From: Fiminaster sp050874705
GTDB lineage: Bacteria > Bacillota_I > Bacilli_A > RFN20 > CAG-826
NCBI GenBank assembly: GCA_050874705.1
Contig: JBNMLE010000028.1
Coordinates: forward strand, 1 to 12,585
Reading direction: 5' to 3'
Length of the DNA: 12,585 nucleotides
A program made the translations under genes and the position numbers. Below are positions 7,702-12,585 of this stretch, piece by piece (the stretch's first letter is position 1; each line of letters starts with the position of its first letter). The notes under the pieces are model-generated. The model saw only the letters and a program-made list of their open reading frames with translations. It had not been told where the DNA came from and did not search any database.

Positions 7702-9480
7702 TTATAAAGATATTGTAATTGTTGGTCTTATTGAATGAGAATTACCATCAACAGCGTAATCACTTATAAATCCAGAACCGTTGATGTTATAGGCTGAATA
7801 ATTAAAATCAGTTGAAGAAGTCTTTGTCCAATAAGAACCATTATAATTGTCAGTATTATACCATGAACCTGACGCACGGGCGAATTCGCTAACTTTGCAT
7901 TCTCTTGATGTTGATTTAACACTTATGTCGCTTTCAAAGCCATAAGAAGCATTTAAATAATCATCTTTACTTAGAAGTGAAACTTTGTCTTGATAAGAAT
8001 CGTTATTAGCAAGAAGATTATTGCTATTTAAAGCAAATGCTGTATTTAAGAATTCATCATTTAAATATGAACGGATTGAACTATATTGATAATTGTTACT
8101 ATAAATAATGTTTCCATCAATTGTTCTTTCATCATAATTATCATGAAAAACGTGTGAATCTAATAATGTATTAGATAGAAGTTTGTATTCACTATTATTA
8201 GCATTTAAGATTTTCCATCCAATTGGTTCGCATTTAAAATAATATTCTTTTCCATTAACAATCGAAGTTCCATCATTAAATGTATATGATTCGTTGTTAT
8301 ATACTTGTGCAGTTTTTTTGCAATAATATTCGCCATTATAAAGAATCCAATTATTTATATCTGTAGGCAAATTCTCTAAGACAGAAGTTATATTTGAGTC
8401 TTTAACATAGCTTTGAGGATATAATCCATATTCAATATATTCGTCATTAATTTTTATAGCTTCCCCAGTTGGACGAACTTCTTCGCCTTTTTCAATAAAT
8501 CTAGCAACATATGTCATATCACATGTCACATTATTAACATTTGGTGTCCATCCAACAAAAATATATTCTTTTCCATCAGATAATTCTTTAACTGGTTTAA
8601 CTCCATCAAATGATGGTTTACTTCCATAAGGAACATCGCTATCAACTTCAAGAATATCTCCATTATAGTTTTTCCAAGTAATAGTAAATGTTTTAATTTC
8701 TGTTGTTACAAATTCAATTGCAGTCAAAAATAATGGTTTTTTATTAGTGGTAGCAATTTTTAAACTTCTTGTCGCATCAAAAGAAACATCAATTGTTTTT
8801 ATTTGTTTATTATCAACAACATCTTTGCCAACTTCGTTTAATCCATCTAATTTAACTGTTGAAATACTTGATGAAGATTCACCACCTTCACCCCAAAGTG
8901 ATGAATTAGAATCACCAACTTGTATTGTTGCAGAAGGCACATAAGCATATCCGCTTAACTTGACCGCATTTACATCAGCGTTAAGTTCTAAAACAATGTT
9001 TCCGTTTACGCTTGTTGTACCGAATTTAATCATGTCACCAGCGTACCATTTATTTTCACCGCTTCCTCCGCTTCCACCTCCATAAACAGTTTCAAAAGAG
9101 CTAACTTCTTTTATAATGTTAGTGGATGGATCGCATGGAGAAAAAGCTTCAAATATTTCTTCTTTTGTAGCAAATGGTTTTGCGGTTTTTCTAGTCCCTA
9201 AATCAAATTTGACATCATATTTATTTAAAAAGGAACTTTCACTCGTTGAAGTTGATCCACTACTTGAACTATCTTGTGAAGTTGATGTTCCACCAGTCGA
9301 ACTATCTTGCGAAGTTGATGAATCATTATTAGAACCATCTTTCGATGATGAATCACTTGAAATATCGCTAATAGATGATGAGTTACTATTAGAAGAAGAA
9401 ATTATATTGCTTTGCTCATCACATCCGCTTAATAGAATGATAGATGAGATTATACTTAAAACTAAATTTTTATATTTCAT
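7702..9480 (-). CDS. Surface lipoprotein with InlB-type repeat and C-terminal DUF6273 domain
   Basis: A 592-residue exported lipoprotein with lipobox LSGC (Cys20). Residues 23-83 form a Ser/Thr/Asp/Gly linker containing an 11-residue repeat. Residues about 84-260 look like an all-beta domain, with VLELNADVNAVKLSGYAYV and SLKIATTNKKPLFLTAIEF, a pattern I recall from many uncharacterised surface lipoproteins of gut Firmicutes. Residues 264-328 match an InlB B-type (Listeria-Bacteroides) repeat, ending in FVGWTPNVNNVTCDMTYVARF. From about residue 341 to the end is a DUF6273-like domain (IEYGLYPQSYV, SIRSYLNDEFLNTAF, YWTKTSS, SIRPTITI). Function is unknown; adhesion or glycan binding at the cell surface is plausible. 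The ATG follows the previous gene's TAG by 4 nt and has no Shine-Dalgarno, so translation is probably coupled. The nuclease gene follows 17 nt later. Confidence 0.85.
   Translation of the reverse strand: MKYKNLVLSIISSIILLSGCDEQSNIISSSNSNSSSISDISSDSSSKDGSNNDSSTSQDSSTGGTSTSQDSSSSGSTSTSESSFLNKYDVKFDLGTRKTAKPFATKEEIFEAFSPCDPSTNIIKEVSSFETVYGGGSGGSGENKWYAGDMIKFGTTSVNGNIVLELNADVNAVKLSGYAYVPSATIQVGDSNSSLWGEGGESSSSISTVKLDGLNEVGKDVVDNKQIKTIDVSFDATRSLKIATTNKKPLFLTAIEFVTTEIKTFTITWKNYNGDILEVDSDVPYGSKPSFDGVKPVKELSDGKEYIFVGWTPNVNNVTCDMTYVARFIEKGEEVRPTGEAIKINDEYIEYGLYPQSYVKDSNITSVLENLPTDINNWILYNGEYYCKKTAQVYNNESYTFNDGTSIVNGKEYYFKCEPIGWKILNANNSEYKLLSNTLLDSHVFHDNYDERTIDGNIIYSNNYQYSSIRSYLNDEFLNTAFALNSNNLLANNDSYQDKVSLLSKDDYLNASYGFESDISVKSTSRECKVSEFARASGSWYNTDNYNGSYWTKTSSTDFNYSAYNINGSGFISDYAVDGNSHSIRPTITISL
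9266..9320 (-). repeat. Tandem 33-nt repeat in the lipoprotein Ser-rich linker
   Basis: A 22-nt unit, reading GAACTATCTTG-y-GAAGTTGATG on the plus strand, occurs at 9266-9287 and again at 9299-9320 with one difference, a 33-nt period. It encodes an 11-residue repeat of the TSTSQDSS type in the linker next to the lipidated cysteine. A weaker third relative lies at 9249-9270. Because the period is a multiple of three, gain or loss of units would keep the reading frame. Confidence 0.75.
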
Positions 9481-9484
9481 AATT

Positions 9485-10066
9485 CTATTGATTGATAAAT
9501 TTAAGAATATTTACTTCTAAATCTTCCCAAGAGACAACTTTTCTCATATTTGAGGCGATTGTTGTTGTTGCAGTTTTTGAAGATTTGCCTTGTTCAGCAA
9601 CATCTTTTGCTTTTTTTACTTTGCTAGGTGATACATCACAAGCTTCATATATCCAAAGAAGAAGTTCTGGACATAATAATTTTGAATAAACACGCGATTT
9701 TGCACTGTCAACTTCGAAATCTTTTCCTTCGGCGGCTTCTTCTTCAATCGTTCGATAGTACCAAGAATCAAAGAAATGCCATTTTTGATTTGGTTCATGA
9801 ATGCTTTTATCAACAACATGACCAACTTGTTTTGCATAGTCAAGATAACCTCCACTAGTTTGTTGATATCTTTCGATAAATTCATCACTTAGTGGATAAT
9901 GTTCCTTTTTTGTAACTAAAAAATCTGCGATTTGCTTCATCGTTATTTCTGTTGTGACAGCATTAACAAGGTTATCTTCTTCGACAATCTTATTAACATT
10001 TGGTTGTTTTACAAAAGACAAGCTTATTGCAAGTAATGAGACAAGTCCAATTATATTCTTATTCAT
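9485..10066 (-). CDS. Small exported protein of unknown function
   Basis: I do not recognise this 193-residue protein. It starts M-N-K-N followed by a hydrophobic stretch (residues 5-19), consistent with a Sec signal or N-terminal anchor; there is no lipobox. The mature part is mixed alpha helical, with Trp/Tyr-rich WHFFDSWYYRTIEEE (96-110), then AKSRVYSKLLCPELLLWIYEA (122-142) and a Ser/Lys/Thr linker before a C-terminal helix SWEDLEVNILKF. The start at 10066 is chosen over an upstream in-frame ATG at 10117 for two reasons: AAAAAGGAAG lies just before it, and the longer start would fall inside a terminator hairpin. It is first in the five-gene unit, 4 nt before the DUF6273 lipoprotein gene. 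Co-transcription with surface genes suggests an extracytoplasmic role; nothing more specific can be said. Confidence 0.7.
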   Translation of the reverse strand: MNKNIIGLVSLLAISLSFVKQPNVNKIVEEDNLVNAVTTEITMKQIADFLVTKKEHYPLSDEFIERYQQTSGGYLDYAKQVGHVVDKSIHEPNQKWHFFDSWYYRTIEEEAAEGKDFEVDSAKSRVYSKLLCPELLLWIYEACDVSPSKVKKAKDVAEQGKSSKTATTTIASNMRKVVSWEDLEVNILKFINQ

Positions 10067-10094
10067 ATCTTCCTTTTTCCCTTTTAATATGATA
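10067..10094 (-). promoter_or_regulatory. Promoter and ribosome-binding site of the five-gene minus-strand unit
   Basis: On the minus strand an extended -10, TGG followed by TATCAT (5 of 6 to TATAAT; hexamer 10094-10089), lies between the upstream terminator and the ATG at 10066. Transcription would begin near 10082, giving a leader of about 16 nt that holds AAAGGGAAAAAGGAAGAT. No good -35 is visible, as expected for an extended -10 promoter; the -35 area would fall in the terminator stem. Confidence 0.45.
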
Positions 10095-10136
10095 CCAAAT
10101 AAAAACAACTTATGCATTTATTACATAAATTGTTTT
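10093..10136 (-). terminator. Intrinsic terminator of the SHOCT/zinc-ribbon unit
   Basis: On the minus strand AAAACAATTTATG (10136-10124) and CATAAGTTGTTTT (10114-10102) pair over 13 positions with one G-U, around a 9-nt loop. The 3' arm runs into TTTTTATTT (to 10093). It lies about 44 nt after the stop of the zinc-ribbon gene at 10180. The stem is AT-rich, as in the rest of this genome, but long. It is the clearest terminator in the window. Confidence 0.8.
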
Positions 10137-10179
10137 ATCATCTTATTATTTTAAGTATTTTTATAATATTGTGGCTTTC

Positions 10180-10875
10180 TTATTTATCTAACGAAATTCT
10201 ATTAACAATAATGCGACCACATTTAGGACATAGAAGTCTATTAAATTTTTCGTTATAATTTCTTCCACTTAACTTGTTGCCGCATTTGCAAACAACTGTT
10301 TTTGATATTCCATTAATAAAATAATAGTTTTCATACCCGCTTATCACATCGATGTCAGAGTGGAAAGAACTTGTAAGAAATAACAATAATGTTTTATTAC
10401 CATTTTGATCAACAAAAAACGACATATTGTAATTTTTGAATTCTGTTAAATACTTTTCATCAAGTGACATCAAATTCACAACATTTAAAACGCTTCCGAC
10501 TAATATTCCCCACCATTGAAAAGTTAAAATGCTACCAAGAGCTAATAAAAATCCTGCCATTGATAGTTTGTGGTCCGATCTTCGTTTTTCCATCGCATCT
10601 TCGATTTGCTTATATATTTCATTAAGTAGTTTTCCTTTTAAACTAATAACTTTAATCTGCAAATCAAGAGCGTTTTCCAGTTGCTTTTTATTACTAATTT
10701 CTACCAGTTGAATACTATTATTTAAATCAAATCTTTGTTCTGAAAAATTACAATTTCCATTTGTAAAATTTTGGTTATAAGTAGCTTTATTCGCACAATT
10801 ATCTTGTTTGGCACCACAAAATGAACAATAAATAGAGTCATTGCTAATTTCTTTGCCGCATGACTTGCAAAACAT
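10180..10875 (-). CDS. Single-pass membrane protein with zinc ribbons at both ends
   Basis: This 231-residue protein begins with a classic short zinc ribbon, C3-x2-C6 and C17-x2-C20 (MFCKSCGKEI ... YCSFCG), as in many Firmicutes membrane proteins. A low-complexity Asn-rich linker leads to a helix (60-100) and a hydrophobic region (about 105-137, SMAGFLLALG to NVVNLM) that spans the membrane once, or possibly as a tight hairpin. The C-terminal domain ends in a second likely zinc site, CKC (196-198) with CPKC (216-219), so both ends could bind metal. The function is unknown; zinc-ribbon membrane proteins often act in signalling or scaffolding. It starts 6 nt after the SHOCT gene's stop with only a weak AGG upstream, so it is probably translationally coupled. 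The unit ends at the terminator at 10093-10136. Confidence 0.75.
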   Translation of the reverse strand: MFCKSCGKEISNDSIYCSFCGAKQDNCANKATYNQNFTNGNCNFSEQRFDLNNSIQLVEISNKKQLENALDLQIKVISLKGKLLNEIYKQIEDAMEKRRSDHKLSMAGFLLALGSILTFQWWGILVGSVLNVVNLMSLDEKYLTEFKNYNMSFFVDQNGNKTLLLFLTSSFHSDIDVISGYENYYFINGISKTVVCKCGNKLSGRNYNEKFNRLLCPKCGRIIVNRISLDK

Positions 10876-10881
10876 AAAAGA

Positions 10882-11847
10882 TTATAAACCTAGAAGTTCA
10901 TCTCTTTTCTTTTCGAATTGTTCTTTAGTTATAACGCCACTATCGTAAAGATCTTTATATTTTTTAAGTTTTTCAATATCTGTTGTATCAAGATTTGTTT
11001 GTTTTTCTTCAGATTTAGTTTCTTCTACTTCAACGCTTTCTTCTTTTGCATCTTTTTTAGCATTATCAATAATTGATAAAGTACCTGCAATTTCTTCCGC
11101 TATTTCAATGGAAGCTAATTCACAAACATATGATGGATGAATAATATCGTTTACTTTTAAGACTAATGTGTAATGATGAATTTCTTTAGATGTTGATTTA
11201 GAATTTGTTTTTTGGCTTGCACCCATTGCTCCAGTCATCATACCTGCTCCACCATTGCCGAATAAAGCTTTTCCAGCAAGACCCATCGCAACAGATTTTC
11301 CAACACCTTTTTTGCTTTGTGTTTGTGAGTCAACAACAAGTTCATTATCAACTCTAATTTCGTAAGTTAATAAATCTTTTGCATCGTAAATTTTGGTGAG
11401 CATTGTGCCTTGAAGAATTTGGAATCTCATGGTTGATGAATCAATCATAAACTTAAACATTGGATTTGATGAAAGAACCATTTCTTTATCAGATGATAAT
11501 CTTTCAACCTTATCTGCGTTTTCAATTTTTTCGTTAAGACCACCATTTCTTTTATTTAAAACTTTAATTCCTTCGTCATATGGATTTCCTTTTACAAAAA
11601 AAGATTTAATAAATAAGACTAATCCAATAATAAATGGTGGTAAGAATATAAATATCAACGGCATTCCAGCACTAATGCTTCCTGAGGCGCAGTTTGATAT
11701 ACCAGTAATAACAACTGACAAACCAAAAACTCCCCAAATTATTCCATGGATTAAACGGCCTAATTTTGTTTTTTTAAGTGAAGTTTGACCAATTCTCTTA
11801 ATTTCTTCTTCACTGTAACTTTTACCTGCAATTGAAATCTCGTTCAT
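10882..11847 (-). CDS. Two-TM membrane protein with PH-like middle region and C-terminal SHOCT domain
   Basis: A 321-residue protein with a cytoplasmic-looking N-terminus (1-30) and two membrane segments (31-52 and 62-84). A soluble region (about 118-265) follows whose strands (IYDAKDLLTYEIRVD, HHYTLVLKVND) resemble bacterial PH-like domains, with a Gly/Ala/Met-rich loop (183-210) inserted between them. An acidic Glu/Lys linker (265-286) leads to a SHOCT motif at 289-321 (IEKLKKYKDLYDSGVITKEQ, then EFxKKRxELL-like). SHOCT is a short helical, presumed oligomerisation module found at the ends of many bacterial proteins. This arrangement is common in Firmicutes and its function is unknown. GAAAGG about 9 nt upstream supports the start. 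It is the first gene of a two-gene unit with the zinc-ribbon protein; twin dyads lie 52 nt upstream of its ATG. Confidence 0.8.
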   Translation of the reverse strand: MNEISIAGKSYSEEEIKRIGQTSLKKTKLGRLIHGIIWGVFGLSVVITGISNCASGSISAGMPLIFIFLPPFIIGLVLFIKSFFVKGNPYDEGIKVLNKRNGGLNEKIENADKVERLSSDKEMVLSSNPMFKFMIDSSTMRFQILQGTMLTKIYDAKDLLTYEIRVDNELVVDSQTQSKKGVGKSVAMGLAGKALFGNGGAGMMTGAMGASQKTNSKSTSKEIHHYTLVLKVNDIIHPSYVCELASIEIAEEIAGTLSIIDNAKKDAKEESVEVEETKSEEKQTNLDTTDIEKLKKYKDLYDSGVITKEQFEKKRDELLGL

Positions 11848-11879
11848 AAAAAATACCTTTCTTTTTCAATATTGGCACT

Positions 11880-11885
11880 ATTGTA
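11880..11885 (-). promoter_or_regulatory. Candidate -10 of the SHOCT gene promoter
   Basis: TACAAT (5 of 6 to TATAAT) on the minus strand, preceded by TTTTA. It would start a transcript near 11873 with a 26-nt leader carrying the GAAAGG ribosome site. The best -35 at 17-18 nt spacing (TTATGA) is poor, which leaves room for an activator or an unrecognised sigma factor. Confidence 0.35.
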
Positions 11886-11898
11886 TAAAACGATTTAT

Positions 11899-11961
11899 GA
11901 CATTCATAATTAAAATGTCGCGGAAATTTATAAAAATTACGACATTTGTAATGAAAATGTC
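11899..11961. promoter_or_regulatory. Twin 21-bp dyads, candidate paired operator
   Basis: Two copies of GACATT-N9-AATGTC lie at 11899-11919 and 11941-11961. The copies agree at 18 of 21 positions, including TAAT and AA inside the spacer, and their centres are 42 bp apart, close to four helical turns. Relative to the candidate start near 11873 they centre at about -36 and -78. An alternative reading is a hairpin, since the inner arms AAATGTCG (11913-11920) and CGACATTT (11940-11947) are also complementary. I do not recognise the motif as the site of a known regulator. Confidence 0.5.
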
Positions 11962-11996
11962 ACTAGTGGAAGAGCAGTTGCTGTATTAAAATTTGG

Positions 11997-12302
11997 CTAC
12001 TTTTTATTTGGTAAATTATCGTACAAAATATCAAAAATTTTATTTAAATATTCTTTATCATCAACATTATCCACTAAAAGCATCTCCTTCGCGCCTTCAT
12101 ATGGTTTTTCATAATGGATGTTTGTCATATATTCTTTTACTTTTTTAATAGGTTTAATTAATAACCTATCATCATATATTCCACCAACAAGTTTATTGTT
12201 GTAATATAGCAAAAACTCGCCCATCATTGCTCTATAAGTTATGTTATTAAGATCTGATAGTTGTTCTAATATGAAATTTAAATATTCTTCACTTGATGGC
12301 AT
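11997..12302 (-). CDS. TfoX N-terminal-domain protein
   Basis: This 101-residue cytoplasmic protein matches the TfoX/Sxy N-terminal domain in length and key motifs: YRAMMGEFLLYYNNKLVGGIYDDRL (23-47, resembling the family's 'MFGxxxxYxxGkxFaxixd..LyvK') and a later segment YEKPYEGAKEML (64-75). Full-length Sxy/TfoX is a competence regulator in gamma-proteobacteria. Stand-alone N-terminal-domain proteins like this one are widespread in Firmicutes and have no established role, so competence should not be assumed. AAGGAA about 7 nt upstream of the ATG supports the start. It lies downstream of the IS30-type transposase on the same strand and 149 nt upstream of the SHOCT gene. Its stop is a TAG, and no strong terminator follows other than the dyad region. 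Confidence 0.85.
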   Translation of the reverse strand: MPSSEEYLNFILEQLSDLNNITYRAMMGEFLLYYNNKLVGGIYDDRLLIKPIKKVKEYMTNIHYEKPYEGAKEMLLVDNVDDKEYLNKIFDILYDNLPNKK

Positions 12303-12319
12303 AAGATTTCCTTAACAAA

Positions 12320-12585
12320 TTTATTTTTGTGTTTCTCCAATAGTAAATTGCAATCTTAAGTGCAACACTCAGAGATAGCTTCAGACATCAATTTTGATGG
12401 AGATATCCAGTTGTTAAATTTCCTAGGTCTATTGTTAATTAAATTTACCTTTTTATCAATATAAACCTGGGTATATCTACTTAAATTATAGCCTTTAGGA
12501 AAGAACTCTCTAAGAAGCCCGTTAGAATTCTCGTTAGATCCTTTCTGCCAAGCACAGAATGTATCACAGAAGTAAACTTCACAAT
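12320..12585 (-). mobile_element. IS30-family insertion sequence, one end (runs off right edge)
   Basis: The transposase gene at 12356-12585 marks one end of an IS30-type element. The sequence just past its stop, GATTGCAATTTACTATTGG on the minus strand (12355-12337), is the sort of AT-rich tail where IS30 terminal repeats sit. The other terminal repeat and any target duplication lie outside the window, so the boundary given here is an estimate within about 20 nt. Confidence 0.5.
12356..12585 (-). CDS. IS30-family transposase, C-terminal 75 residues (runs off right edge)
   Basis: The open frame enters at the right edge and ends in TAA at 12356-12358. The peptide has the diagnostic end of the IS30 DDE domain: C-E-V-Y-F-C-D, then WQKGSNENSNGLLREFFPKG, where the Glu of NEN is the third catalytic acid, then a helix with 'INNRPRKFNNWISPSKLM'. 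Family transposases move the element by a copy-out mechanism. Nothing in the visible part is broken, but the first two catalytic acids and the helix-turn-helix lie outside the window, so it is unknown whether the gene is intact. A hand count gives about 33% GC, a little above the neighbouring genes, with more AAC codons, which fits an acquired element. Confidence 0.92.
   Translation of the reverse strand, partial: CEVYFCDTFCAWQKGSNENSNGLLREFFPKGYNLSRYTQVYIDKKVNLINNRPRKFNNWISPSKLMSEAISECCT

Noticed and set aside
9116..9520. Plus-strand open frame of 134 codons, Leu/Glu/Ser-rich
   Set aside because: It is the antisense of the Ser-rich linker and N-terminus of the DUF6273 lipoprotein; the composition is explained by the opposite strand and no ribosome site is seen.
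9492..9858. Overlapping short frames on both strands within the orphan exported gene
   Set aside because: They have no ribosome sites, signal features or recognisable motifs, and the frame with the signal peptide explains the region.
10067..10117. N-terminal extension of the orphan exported protein from an ATG at 10117
   Set aside because: It lacks a ribosome site and begins inside the terminator hairpin, upstream of the likely transcription start.
11997..12302. Evidence for a natural competence system from the TfoX-domain protein
   Set aside because: Only the N-terminal domain is present and no competence genes are nearby; such stand-alone proteins have no established competence role.
1..12585. 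Mollicute genetic code with TGA as tryptophan
   Set aside because: The Trp codons checked are TGG and all reading frames close normally under the standard code.

Overview
The window is AT-rich (roughly 30% GC by eye) and densely packed. It reads cleanly with the standard bacterial code: the tryptophans checked are TGG, and no gene needs TGA read as Trp. Shine-Dalgarno sites of the AAGGAG type, two Ser-rich lipoproteins with DUF6273, InlB-like and endonuclease I domains, a SHOCT protein and an IS30-type transposase together suggest a low-GC Gram-positive. An uncultured gut Bacilli or Mollicutes-related lineage of the Erysipelotrichia, RF39 or Acholeplasma kind is most likely. This placement is inference from gene style, not a database match.

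Layout, left to right. (1) Positions 1-1827, minus strand: a membrane acyltransferase of the heparan-alpha-glucosaminide N-acetyltransferase (DUF1624-like) type, then the N-terminal part of an AMP-forming acyl-CoA synthetase that runs off the left edge. (2) Positions 1828-1948: a short divergent promoter region. (3) Positions 1949-3954, plus strand: a membrane-anchored alpha/beta hydrolase overlapping (ATGA) a spermidine-synthase-fold methyltransferase. (4) Positions 3951-10066, minus strand: a tight five-gene unit, in transcription order a small exported protein of unknown function, a DUF6273 lipoprotein, an endonuclease I lipoprotein, a HEPN-like/CBS protein and peptidase T. A clear intrinsic terminator at 10093-10136 separates it from the unit upstream. 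(5) Positions 10180-11847, minus strand: a two-gene unit of a two-TM SHOCT-domain protein followed by a one-TM protein with zinc ribbons at both ends. Two near-identical 21-bp dyads, centred exactly 42 bp apart, lie just upstream. (6) Positions 11997-12302, minus strand: a stand-alone TfoX N-terminal-domain protein. (7) Positions 12356-12585, minus strand: the C-terminal end of an IS30-family transposase, running off the right edge.

How the genes may work together: region 4 looks like a surface and scavenging unit, with an extracellular nuclease, a putative adhesive lipoprotein, a cytoplasmic tripeptidase and an intracellular nucleotide-sensing/HEPN protein. Region 1 pairs an enzyme that activates acyl groups with one that could transfer them across the membrane. 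Region 5 looks like a regulated membrane or envelope pair. These links rest on gene order and family knowledge and have not been demonstrated. No tRNA, rRNA, CRISPR array or recognisable riboswitch was seen.
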